From assembly GCF_036010485.1 (NCBI RefSeq), contig NZ_CP108568.1, forward strand, positions 5,029,001 to 5,093,000: a stretch of DNA of 64,000 nt. Direction: 5' to 3'. Numbering within the stretch: the stretch's first letter is position 1; every line of letters begins with the position of its first letter. Shown piece after piece: positions 24,885 through 33,440 of this stretch. The position numbers and the translations under genes were made by a program. The stretch comes from Streptomyces sp. NBC_01198. Lineage in GTDB: Bacteria > Actinomycetota > Actinomycetes > Streptomycetales > Streptomycetaceae. The notes below the pieces were generated by a model. That model saw only the letters and a list, made by a program, of their open reading frames with translations. It was not told the DNA's origin and did not search any database.

Positions 24885-25783
24885 GCCCGACATCGGTACG
24901 CGGACAGGTCGTGGTGGTGACCGGCGCCGCCCGCGGGGTCGGCGAGTTGCTGGCCCGCAAACTCGCCGCACGCGGCGCCCGGCTGGCGCTGGTCGGGCTG
25001 GAGCCCGACGAACTCAAGAAGGTCACCGCGTCGCTGGGTGACGACGCCGCCTGCTGGACCGCCGACGTCACCGACCGCGCCGCCATGGCGCAGGTCGCCG
25101 CCGACGTGCTCGCGCACTTCGGCCGGATCGACGTCGTGGTGGCCAACGCCGGTGTGGCGACCGGCGGTCCCTTCCTCGACTCCGACCCCGACGCCTTCGA
25201 CCGGGTCATCCAGGTCAACTTGCTGGGCAGCATCGCCACCGCCCGAGCCTTCCTGCCGGCGCTGCTGGAATCCCGCGGCTATCTGCTGCAGATCGCCTCG
25301 CTCGCCGCGCTCACCCCGGCGCCCATGATGGCGGCGTACTGCGCGAGCAAGTCGGGGGTGGAGGCGTTCGCGCACAGCCTGCGCGCGGAAGTCGGCCACC
25401 TGGGCGTCACCGTGGGCGTGGGATATCTCAGCTGGACCGACACCGACATGGTGCGCGGCGCCGACCAGGACGAGGCGCTGCGGGAGTTGCGCGGCCGGCT
25501 GCCGTGGCCGGCCAACCGCACCTATCCGCTGGAGCCGGCCGTGGACCGGATCGCCGCGGGCATCGCGCGGCGTTCGCCGCATGTCTACGCCCAGTGGTGG
25601 CTGCGCGGCATGCAGTCGGTACGGGGCGGGCTGCCGTCGGTCATCGGCGGCGCGCTCGGGCGGCGGGAGATGCGGCGGGCGGCACCGGCGCTGGCCCGGC
25701 AGGGCGGCACGCGCCGGGGCCTGGTCGGGGCGGGCGGGGCCGCGGACGAGGCGGCCCGCGCCGCCGACCATCACGTTCCGTAA
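24881..25783 (+). CDS. Short-chain dehydrogenase/reductase
   Basis: A 300-residue NAD(P)-dependent oxidoreductase: cofactor loop T-G-A-A-R-G-V-G near residue 16, N-A-G-V near 90, catalytic Y-C-A-S-K near 154, and a C-terminal extension of about 60 residues. It probably interconverts an alcohol and a ketone feeding the monooxygenase; its mymA-operon counterpart is sadH. The ATG at 24881 overlaps the hydrolase stop. Confidence 0.9.
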   Translation: MSPTSVRGQVVVVTGAARGVGELLARKLAARGARLALVGLEPDELKKVTASLGDDAACWTADVTDRAAMAQVAADVLAHFGRIDVVVANAGVATGGPFLDSDPDAFDRVIQVNLLGSIATARAFLPALLESRGYLLQIASLAALTPAPMMAAYCASKSGVEAFAHSLRAEVGHLGVTVGVGYLSWTDTDMVRGADQDEALRELRGRLPWPANRTYPLEPAVDRIAAGIARRSPHVYAQWWLRGMQSVRGGLPSVIGGALGRREMRRAAPALARQGGTRRGLVGAGGAADEAARAADHHVP

Positions 25784-25900
25784 CGGCCAAGTGGCTCTGA
25801 CCTGCGGTGATTGGCAGTTGATTGCCCCGGGATGCGCTGGTTGTCACCCCGTGTAAGTCTGGTCGAGGCCGCATCCCCACACACTCCAGGAGGAGTAATC

Positions 25901-26131
25901 ATGGGCGGTATGGACGACATCAGGAACAAGGCGAGCGAGTACGCCGAGAAGGCCAAGGGTGCCCGCCGTCAGGGCTCCGAGCAGGCCGACGAGGGCAGGC
26001 AGCGCGCCGGGCAGGAGACCCCGGAGCGCTCCGGCGGTCGCCTCGACGAGCAGGCCCAGCGTGGCCAGGAGCAGGCTCGTCGGCGTATGGGCGAGGACTC
26101 GACCGACGAGCCCCAGGACGACTGGAGCTGA
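25901..26131 (+). CDS. Small hydrophilic CsbD-like stress protein
   Basis: A 76-residue, very polar, Ala/Glu/Arg/Gln-rich protein (G-G-M-D-D-I-R-N-K-A-S-E-Y at the start) with no hydrophobic core, similar in style to CsbD-like or Rv0909-type small proteins. It is probably disordered or helical under stress; no function is assigned. AGGAGGAG precedes the ATG at 25901. A UUCG-loop terminator follows. Confidence 0.75.
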   Translation: MGGMDDIRNKASEYAEKAKGARRQGSEQADEGRQRAGQETPERSGGRLDEQAQRGQEQARRRMGEDSTDEPQDDWS

Positions 26132-26172
26132 CGTCGCGCCTTGAGATGGTCGCGCTAATACCGTGACACAGG

Positions 26173-26200
26173 GAAGGGGTGTCCTTCGGGGCGCCCCTTC
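26173..26200. terminator. Strong hairpin with UUCG tetraloop
   Basis: A 12-bp stem (two G-U pairs), GAAGGGGTGTCC against GGGCGCCCCTTC, closed by TTCG. It lies between the small stress gene and the convergent endonuclease V gene. Confidence 0.75.
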
Positions 26201-26220
26201 TACTCTGCGGTGGCGGACTC

Positions 26221-26925
26221 CTACCGGAGGATCGCGCGCAGTCGCTCGCGGCTGATGTGGTCGGCCGTGCGGGTCGTCTCCGGAAGGCGATACCGCGGGG
26301 CGAGCCGCAGGGTATGGGCGCAGGCGTGGTCCAGGCCGATCGCGTGGCCCACCGAGACGAACACCGGCTTGACGCCCGGCTGCGTCCGCACCGCCCGGCC
26401 CACGACCTCGCCGTTCTCCGACGTCAACGGGGCCGAGGCGCCGCGCGCTTCGCCGACGTCAGGGTGGCGGAAAACGAACGGCGTCTTCGCCACACCGAAG
26501 CACGGCAGTCCGGTCAGCACTCCCAGATGCACGGCCAGTCCGGCCCGGCGCGGGTGCGCGATGCCGTAGCCGTCGCAGACCAGGAGATCCGGCGTACGGG
26601 TCAGCTTCTCCAGCGCCGCCACCACGGAGGGCAGTTCACGGAACGCCAGCAGTCCCGGCACGTACGGGAAGGTCACCGTCCCCTCCACCACGGCGACCTC
26701 GACGGGTTCCAGCGTCCCGGCGTCCAGGACCACGGCCGCCGCGACGAGGGCGTCGCCTTGCGTGGCGTAGGAGACGTCCACGCCGGCGACCAGCCGTACA
26801 CGGCCCGGCGCGGGCCCAGGTGAGGTGAGATCCGCGAGGCCGCGGATCCGCTCCTGCTCGGCCAGGGCCTCGTCCACCGACCGTGGCCACGACGCCTGCG
26901 CACCACCGCTGCTGTGAGTCTCCAT
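26221..26925 (-). CDS. nfi: Endonuclease V
   Basis: It nicks DNA one base 3' of deoxyinosine and related lesions. The 234-residue protein has the metal-binding Asp in V-A-G-V-D-V-S-Y near residue 48 and the family signature C-D-G-Y-G-I-A-H-P-R-R-A-G-L-A-V-H-L near 117-134, plus P-F-V-F-R-H. The start ATG at 26925 gives a normal length. It lies beside the tricorn-like gene with a 57-bp gap on the same strand. Confidence 0.93.
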   Translation of the reverse strand: METHSSGGAQASWPRSVDEALAEQERIRGLADLTSPGPAPGRVRLVAGVDVSYATQGDALVAAAVVLDAGTLEPVEVAVVEGTVTFPYVPGLLAFRELPSVVAALEKLTRTPDLLVCDGYGIAHPRRAGLAVHLGVLTGLPCFGVAKTPFVFRHPDVGEARGASAPLTSENGEVVGRAVRTQPGVKPVFVSVGHAIGLDHACAHTLRLAPRYRLPETTRTADHISRERLRAILR

Positions 26926-26982
26926 TGCGGGCAGGCTGCCACGTCCGCGGCGCGGGCGGCCAGCCGAGGCGGCGGACGCCCC

Positions 26983-29900
26983 TCAGGGCGACATCGGGTG
27001 CGAGCGCGGGGGGAGCGGTGGCCTGGCCCGGTCCGGGCGGCTGGAGAGGTCGGGAGGGGTCGCCGCGGGGTGCTGGGAGAGCAGCGTCAGCGCGGTGCGT
27101 ACGGCGACGTCGAGCTGCCCGTGCCGGCCCTCCGCCCAGTCCAGCGGCGTACGCAGGCATTCGATGTCGGGCGCCACGCCGTGGTTCTCGACCGACCAGC
27201 CGTAGGCGTCGAACCAGGCGGCGTTCATCGGCACGGTGATGACCGTCCCGTCGCCGAGGCGGTGGCGGCCGGTCATGCCGACCACGCCGCCCCAGGTGCG
27301 CAGGCCCACCACCGGGCCGAGGCCGAGGAGTTTGAACGCCGCGGTGATCATGTCGCCGTCGGAGGAGGTGGCCTCGTCGGCGATGGCGACCACCGGGCCG
27401 CGGGGCGCGTTGCTCGCGTAGGAGACGGGCTGGGCATTGCGGGTGAGGTCCCAGCCCAGGACGGTGCGGGTGAGTTTCTCGATGACGAGCTCACTGATGT
27501 TGCCGCCGGCGTTGCCGCGGACGTCGACCAGCAGCGCGTCGTAGGCGACCTCCTTGCGCAGGTCGCGGTTGAACTGCGCCCAGCCCGAGCCGCCCAGGTC
27601 CGGGATGTGCAGATAACCGCACCGGCCGCCGCTGAGCCGGCGGACGACCTTGCGGCGCCTGGCGACCCAGTGCTGGTAACGCAGCGGCCGGTCGTCGATG
27701 AGCGGGACGACGGCGATGCGGCGGGGCGCGCCACGGCCGCCGGGCGGGCGGAAGGTCAGCTCCACGGTGGTGCCGCCGGCCCCCGCGAGCAGCGGGAAGG
27801 GGCCCGCGTGCGGATCCACCGGCCGGCCGTCGACGTGGGTGAGGAGGGCGCCCTCGCGGATCCCGGTGCCCGCCAGCGGGGAGCGGGCCTTGGAGTCCGA
27901 CGAGTCGCCCGGCAGGATGCGGACCACCGTCCAGGTGCCGTCCTTGTTGTGCTGGAAGTCGGCACCGAGCAGGCCGATGGGGCGCTGATAGTGCGGCGGC
28001 CCCTCGTTGCGGCGGGCGGCGGCGACATAGGCGTGAGAGGTGCCGAGTTCGCCCAGCACCTCGCGGAGCAGGTCGGCGAACTCGTCCGGCGTGGCGACCC
28101 GCTCCACCAGCGGGCGGTACTGGTCGAGGACGGCCGGCCAGTCGACACCGCACATGTCGGGCGCCCAGAAGTAGTCGCGGATCAGGCGGCCCGCCTCCGC
28201 GTACGACTGCCGCCATTCGGCGCCCGGGTCGACCTCGTGCAGGATGCGGCGCATGTCGACATAGACGGTGGTCTCGTCGTCGCCGCGTTCGGTGGCGGGC
28301 AGTACCGCCAGTTCCCCCTGGTCGTACACCGCGAGGCGCTGGCCGTCGCCGCTGACGGCGTACCAGTCCATGTGGTGGACCAGTTCGGTCTTCTTGGACT
28401 TGCCGAGGTTGAAGAACTCCAGGCTGGGGCGGGAGGAGGGGTCGGTGGGGTTGACGAAGGTCTCGCCCAGGGCGCCGGAGATCGGCCAGCGCATCCAGAC
28501 CAGGCCGCCCCGCACCGGTTCGAGCGACGAGTACTTCGAGGCGGGCACCGGGAAGGGCGTCACCCGGCTGGCCAGACCCTCCGCCTCGACGACGACCGGG
28601 CCCTCGCTGCCGGCGCCGCTCTCGCCCGGGTCGAGTCCGCTGCCGCTCGCGCTGCCGACCGGGCCGCCGTCGACGGGCAGGGCGAAGGGCGACGGCGTGG
28701 CCGAGTTGAGCGGGACCAGATACGGGCGGCAGCCCAGCGGGAAGGACAGGTCGCCGGTATGGACGTCGTAGACCGGGTCGAAACCGCGCCAGGACAGGAA
28801 GGCCAGATAGCGGCCGTCACCGGTGAAGACCGGCTGCTCGTCCTCGAAGCGGCCGTTGGTGACGTCGATGATCGTCTGGTCGGACAGACGGGCGATCTTG
28901 ATCGAGCGCAGGGAGCGGCCGACGCCGGGATGGGACCAGGTCAGCCAGGCCGAGTCGGGGGAGAAGGCGATGTCACGGACGGGGCCGTTGGTGGAGCGGA
29001 TCAGCTCGTTCACCGTGCCGGGTGGTTGCTGTTCCTCGGTGTCGACATCGGTGTCGGTGTCGTCGTAGCGGGTCGCGCCGCCTTCTGACATGTCGGCGGC
29101 CACGCCGGAGGTCACCAGCAGCAGGCGGCCGTCGTGCGAGGCCACCGCCAGGGTGCGGCCGTCCGGCGCCGAGACCAGCTCCAGGACGCGGCCGAGGCGG
29201 CCCACGGCCAGCCGGGTGACCGCGTCGGAGGTGTCGCCGGGCGGCGGGCCGGTGTCGGCGCCACCGGTGTCGACGGTGATGACGCCGTCGACGTAGGCCA
29301 CGCGGGTGGAGCCGGTTCTGGCCGTACGATCATCGCCCGCATCCGTACGATCATCGCCCGGCGGAATACGATCATCGCCCCCCGCCGTACGTGACCGCGC
29401 GCCGGCCACCGGAACCGTGTCCGCCGCCGCGTCCGCGGGCGCGCCCGACGGACCCGTGGTGTCCAGGGCGGCATCCATGGCGACGGCCGCGACCGCCGCG
29501 TCGGCCGCCGACTGCGGGCCGCGGCTCAGGGCGCGGGAGGCGCGGCCAGGAAGGTGGGCCAGCTCGATGCCGTCCTCGCCCTCGGCGTCGGTCACGTAGC
29601 CGACCAGCCCGGTGTCACCCAGCATCTCGGGCAGCCGGACGCGCGCGCCCGCGGCGTCGGCGATGGTGCGGGCCGGGCCGTCCCGGTGGGTGAGCCAGTA
29701 CAGGCTGCCGCGGACGCACATGGCGCTGGCGCGGCCGGAGGGGTCGATGGCCAGGCTGTCGACATTGGCGGCGGACGGCACCTGGTAGTGGCGGCGGCCG
29801 CTGCGGGCCCCGCCCAGGCGCATGTCGAGGCGCCGCGGAACCGCGTCCGGCGCGGTCAGGTCCTCGACCAGCCACAGGTCGCCCGCGCACTGGTAGACGA

Positions 29901-30657
29901 CGCGCACGCCGTCGGTGGCGGCGTTGCGGGCGTAGAAGTCGGCGTGGTCGGTGTGGCGGCGCAGGTCGGTGCCGTCGGGAAGGCAGGAGTAGAGGTTGCC
30001 GATGCCCTCGTGGTCGGACAGGAAGGCGACCCGGCCGGCGACGAACATCGGCGCGGCGAGGTGCCCGCCGATGTCCGGCACCAGGCGCTCGCCGTGCAGC
30101 CACAGCCGCCCGGTCGCGCCGCCGCGGTAGCGCTTCCAGGCGTGCGGCTCGTGCGGCGGCGTCCCCGTCAGCAGCAGGGTGCGGCGCTCGCCGTCCGCGT
30201 CCTGGTCGTCGTGCACGGCGATGTCCGACACCGGCCCCCAGGGCAGCGGCCCGCCCGGGCCGCATTCGACGGGCACGCTGTGCGCCCAGGTGAAGTAGGA
30301 GAACGCCTGCCCGTGCGAGGACACCGCGAGCACGCTGCCGTCGGGGGTCCATGAGCACACCCTGGTGTCTGCGCTGCCCCAGTACGTCAGCCGCCGAGAG
30401 GTGCCGCCCTCGGACGGCACCAGATACACCTCGGGGTCCAGGCTCCGCCAGGTCGTGAAGGCGATCGTCGCCCCGTCGGGTGACAGCCGTGGCGGCCCGA
30501 CCCGCGTACGGTCCGCCGTCACCCGCCACGCACGTCCGGGAGCCCCGCCCGGCGGGCCGAGCGGGGCCACCCAGATGTCGTCCTCCGCGGCGAAGCAGAG
30601 CATGTCGCCGTGGAGGTGCGGGAACCTGAGGTACGCGCCGTCGCTCACCCCACCCAT
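26983..30657 (-). CDS. Tricorn-like S41 peptidase
   Basis: A soluble protease of about 1224 residues. The first two thirds are beta-propeller repeats (recurrent L-S-P-D-G, F-S-P-D-S and T-G-D-G-R-Y segments), interrupted by a Gly/Asp/Arg-rich, probably disordered insert near residues 400-460. The C-terminal third has a PDZ domain (L-L-T-H-V-D-G-R-P-V-D) and an S41 domain with the nucleophile in D-E-A-T-S-S-D-G-D. This matches tricorn protease, which works after the proteasome; actinomycetes encode both. Start: ATG 30657 or GTG 30648; neither has a clear Shine-Dalgarno. Confidence 0.9.
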   Translation of the reverse strand: MGGVSDGAYLRFPHLHGDMLCFAAEDDIWVAPLGPPGGAPGRAWRVTADRTRVGPPRLSPDGATIAFTTWRSLDPEVYLVPSEGGTSRRLTYWGSADTRVCSWTPDGSVLAVSSHGQAFSYFTWAHSVPVECGPGGPLPWGPVSDIAVHDDQDADGERRTLLLTGTPPHEPHAWKRYRGGATGRLWLHGERLVPDIGGHLAAPMFVAGRVAFLSDHEGIGNLYSCLPDGTDLRRHTDHADFYARNAATDGVRVVYQCAGDLWLVEDLTAPDAVPRRLDMRLGGARSGRRHYQVPSAANVDSLAIDPSGRASAMCVRGSLYWLTHRDGPARTIADAAGARVRLPEMLGDTGLVGYVTDAEGEDGIELAHLPGRASRALSRGPQSAADAAVAAVAMDAALDTTGPSGAPADAAADTVPVAGARSRTAGGDDRIPPGDDRTDAGDDRTARTGSTRVAYVDGVITVDTGGADTGPPPGDTSDAVTRLAVGRLGRVLELVSAPDGRTLAVASHDGRLLLVTSGVAADMSEGGATRYDDTDTDVDTEEQQPPGTVNELIRSTNGPVRDIAFSPDSAWLTWSHPGVGRSLRSIKIARLSDQTIIDVTNGRFEDEQPVFTGDGRYLAFLSWRGFDPVYDVHTGDLSFPLGCRPYLVPLNSATPSPFALPVDGGPVGSASGSGLDPGESGAGSEGPVVVEAEGLASRVTPFPVPASKYSSLEPVRGGLVWMRWPISGALGETFVNPTDPSSRPSLEFFNLGKSKKTELVHHMDWYAVSGDGQRLAVYDQGELAVLPATERGDDETTVYVDMRRILHEVDPGAEWRQSYAEAGRLIRDYFWAPDMCGVDWPAVLDQYRPLVERVATPDEFADLLREVLGELGTSHAYVAAARRNEGPPHYQRPIGLLGADFQHNKDGTWTVVRILPGDSSDSKARSPLAGTGIREGALLTHVDGRPVDPHAGPFPLLAGAGGTTVELTFRPPGGRGAPRRIAVVPLIDDRPLRYQHWVARRRKVVRRLSGGRCGYLHIPDLGGSGWAQFNRDLRKEVAYDALLVDVRGNAGGNISELVIEKLTRTVLGWDLTRNAQPVSYASNAPRGPVVAIADEATSSDGDMITAAFKLLGLGPVVGLRTWGGVVGMTGRHRLGDGTVITVPMNAAWFDAYGWSVENHGVAPDIECLRTPLDWAEGRHGQLDVAVRTALTLLSQHPAATPPDLSSRPDRARPPLPPRSHPMSP

Positions 30658-30823
30658 GGTTCGGGGCGCCCGCAACGCCAGCAACTTTTCACCCCTGTGC
30701 GCCCCCGGAGTGCCCCCGCACACCCGCCGGCCGCCGGGCGGCGCGGCCGCGACGGCGGCGGGGGCGTACGGTCCCGTCCAGGCCCGGCGGTCATCGTCGG
30801 GCGCCGGTGACCGGGAGGCAGGG

Positions 30824-31327
30824 TTGCAGGACGTGGCAGCGGAGGTCATCACGACGCGGCGGCTGACGCTGCTGCCGTTGGCCGCGCACCATGCCGGGGA
30901 AATGGCCCGGGTGCTGGACGACCCGGCGCTGCACGCCTTCATCGGGGGCGCCCCGCAGAGCGCGGAGGAGCTGCGGGCCCGGTACGAGCGGCTGGTCGCC
31001 GGGTCGGGCGACCCCGGGGTGTCGTGGTGCAACTGGGTGGTGCGGCTGCGTTCCGCGGATTGTCTGACCGGGACGGTGCAGGCGACGGTCGCCGGCGAGC
31101 GGGCGGAGATCGCGTGGGTGGTGGGCACGCCGTGGCAGGGACGGCGGATCGCGACCGAGGCCGCACGCGGGCTGGTCGGCTGGCTCGGCACGCGGGGGGT
31201 GACGGCGGTGGTGGCGCATGTCCACCCCGACCACCTGGCGTCCGCCGCGGTGGCCGCGGCGGCCGGGCTGACCGCCACGGACGAGTGGCACGACGGTGAG
31301 ATGAGATGGCAGCTGATCATCCGATGA
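30824..31327 (+). CDS. GNAT family N-acetyltransferase
   Basis: A 167-residue acetyltransferase with T-T-R-R-L-T-L-L at the start, the RimJ-like G-T-P-W-Q-G-R-R-I-A-T-E-A acetyl-CoA loop, and V-A-H-V-H-P-D-H-L-A-S-A. The substrate is unknown. The TTG at 30824 has GGGAGG five bases upstream; GTG at 30833 is the alternative. It is divergent from the tricorn-like gene. Confidence 0.85.
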   Translation: MQDVAAEVITTRRLTLLPLAAHHAGEMARVLDDPALHAFIGGAPQSAEELRARYERLVAGSGDPGVSWCNWVVRLRSADCLTGTVQATVAGERAEIAWVVGTPWQGRRIATEAARGLVGWLGTRGVTAVVAHVHPDHLASAAVAAAAGLTATDEWHDGEMRWQLIIR

Positions 31328-31471
31328 GCCGGACGTGTCGCGGCACCCGACGATGAAGGGGCGGCCGCGTGCGGTCGTGCCGGGGCGCTGACCTGGCGGG
31401 GTCGGCTCGCGTAACGTGCATTACCACCGAGTAGGTCGGGGTATTGGGCGCGGGGAGCAGGAGGCGGGCGG

Positions 31472-33166
31472 ATGGCACTGGACGCGGACGTCGTCGTGGT
31501 GGGTGCGGGTCTCGCGGGACTGGTGGCCACCGCCGAACTGGCGGATGCCGGGCGGAAGGTGATCCTGGTCGACCAGGAGCCGGAGGCGTCGCTCGGCGGC
31601 CAGGCGTTCTGGTCGTTCGGCGGGCTGTTCTTCGTGGACTCACCCGAGCAGCGCCGGATGCGCATCAAGGACAGTACGGAGCTGGCGCTCCAGGACTGGC
31701 TGGGAACAGCCGGTTTCGACCGGCCCGAGGACCACTGGCCGCGGCAATGGGCGCAGGCCTACGTCGACTTCGCGTCCGGTGAGAAGCGGGCCTGGCTGCG
31801 CGAGCAGGGTCTGCGGCTCTTCCCGGTGGTCGGCTGGGCCGAGCGCGGCGGCTTCCTGGCGACCGGCCCCGGCAATTCGGTGCCGCGGTTCCACATCACC
31901 TGGGGTACGGGTCCCGGGGTCGTCGAGCCGTTCGAGCGCCGGGTGCGGGAGGCCGTCGCCCAGGGGCGCGTCGAACTGCGCTTCCGGCACCGGGTGACCG
32001 GCCTGAGCACCGCCGGCGGCGCCGTCGACGGCGTGACCGGTGAGGTGCTGGCGGCCAGCGACGCGGCACGCGGCACGGCCAGTTCGCGCGAGGTGGCGGG
32101 TGAATTCGCGCTCAGGGCGCAGGCGGTCATCGTCACCAGCGGCGGCATCGGCGGCAACCACGACCTGGTGCGTGCCGCCTGGCCGGACCGGCTCGGGACG
32201 CCCCCGAAGAAGCTGCTCTCCGGCGTCCCGGCGCATGTCGACGGACTGATGCTGGGTGTCGCGGAATCGGCGGGCGCCTCCGGGATCAACGGCGACCGTA
32301 TGTGGCACTACACCGAGGGCATCGAGAACTGGAATCCGATCTGGGCCAGGCACGGGATCCGCATTCTGCCCGGTCCCTCGTCGCTGTGGCTCGACGCGAC
32401 GGGAAAGCGGCTGCCCGTACCCTATTTCCCCGGCTTCGACACGCTCGGCACGCTCGAACACATCATGCGTACCGGCCATGAATACACCTGGTTCGTCCTC
32501 ACGCAGAAGATCATCGAGAAGGAGTTCGCCCTTTCCGGCTCCGAGCAGAATCCGGACCTCACCGGGCGAAGCGTGCGCGAGGTGCTCAAACGCGCGTTGC
32601 CTGGCGCGCCCGGGCCGGTCGAGGCGTTCAAGCGGAACGGAGCCGACTTCGTCGTGGAGCGCGAACTCGGTGCACTGGTGCGGGGCATGAACGCGCTGAC
32701 CGGGGAAGGCCTGGTCGACGAGGACGCGTTGCGTCGCGAAATCGAGGCGAGGGATCGGGAGATAGCGAATACATACACCAAGGATCTGCAGGTCACGGCA
32801 ATTCGCGGGGCGCGGAACTACATCGGGGACAAGCTGATACGTACCGCGTCGCCGCACCGGCTGCTCGACCCGAAGGCCGGGCCGCTGATCGCCGTGCGGC
32901 TGAACATCCTCACGCGGAAGTCGCTGGGCGGGCTGGAGACCGATCTGGACGGGCGGGTGCTGCTGCCGCCGGGCGCCGCGGGCGCGCCGGGGCCCGGCGC
33001 CGGCGGGCGCGGCGAGCCGCTGGGCGGGCTGTACGCGGCGGGGGAGGCCGCGGGCTTCGGCGGCGGCGGGATGCACGGGTATCGGTCACTGGAGGGCACG
33101 TTTCTCGGCGGGTGCATATTCTCCGGGCGCGCGGCGGGGAGGGCCGCGGCGCTGGCCACGGCATAG
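31472..33166 (+). CDS. FAD-binding dehydrogenase (fumarate reductase/KstD fold)
   Basis: A 564-residue flavoprotein. Residues 6-30 form the FAD motif V-V-G-A-G-L-A-G-L-V-A with E-A-S-L-G-G-Q-A; the fold continues with T-S-G-G-I-G-G-N-H near residue 225 and ends with the second FAD segment G-L-Y-A-A-G-E-A-A-G-F-G-G-G-G. It resembles the COG3573 oxidoreductase group related to 3-ketosteroid dehydrogenases and fumarate reductase flavoproteins; the substrate is not evident. The ATG at 31472 follows AGGAGG. Confidence 0.88.
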   Translation: MALDADVVVVGAGLAGLVATAELADAGRKVILVDQEPEASLGGQAFWSFGGLFFVDSPEQRRMRIKDSTELALQDWLGTAGFDRPEDHWPRQWAQAYVDFASGEKRAWLREQGLRLFPVVGWAERGGFLATGPGNSVPRFHITWGTGPGVVEPFERRVREAVAQGRVELRFRHRVTGLSTAGGAVDGVTGEVLAASDAARGTASSREVAGEFALRAQAVIVTSGGIGGNHDLVRAAWPDRLGTPPKKLLSGVPAHVDGLMLGVAESAGASGINGDRMWHYTEGIENWNPIWARHGIRILPGPSSLWLDATGKRLPVPYFPGFDTLGTLEHIMRTGHEYTWFVLTQKIIEKEFALSGSEQNPDLTGRSVREVLKRALPGAPGPVEAFKRNGADFVVERELGALVRGMNALTGEGLVDEDALRREIEARDREIANTYTKDLQVTAIRGARNYIGDKLIRTASPHRLLDPKAGPLIAVRLNILTRKSLGGLETDLDGRVLLPPGAAGAPGPGAGGRGEPLGGLYAAGEAAGFGGGGMHGYRSLEGTFLGGCIFSGRAAGRAAALATA

Positions 33167-33298
33167 TCCTGGGGCATCACCGCACCGCGGACCGGTAGGG
33201 GGAGTGCCTTTCCCGGTAAAGGACGCGGTGACCTGGGGGGATAGCGGGGGCAGCGGCTAACGCGGCCTGGCGCGGGGCGCGTTGTCGTGCTTCAAGCA

Positions 33299-33340
33299 TT
33301 GACAGGAGCCAGAGGGCTCCGCACTATGGGAGCGCTCCCA
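33299..33340 (+). promoter_or_regulatory. Cellulase promoter with CebR operator
   Basis: TTGACA (33299-33304), 17 bp, then CACTAT (33322-33327) form a housekeeping-type promoter. TGGGAGCGCTCCCA (33327-33340) is the exact 14-bp CebR palindrome and begins at the last base of the -10, so CebR would block initiation until cello-oligosaccharides release it. Confidence 0.9.
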
Positions 33341-33440
33341 CGTTAAGAGCGTGTAACCGAACAATGAATCACCGCACCACCTCCCATGGCCTCTCGGAGC
33401 ACCTTCGAAGGCCCATCCCCCCAATGGAGGTCGTTCGCAC

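Noticed and set aside
26914-29088. 724-codon plus-strand frame over the tricorn-like gene
   Set aside because: Shadow of the minus-strand S41 peptidase, no recognisable product.
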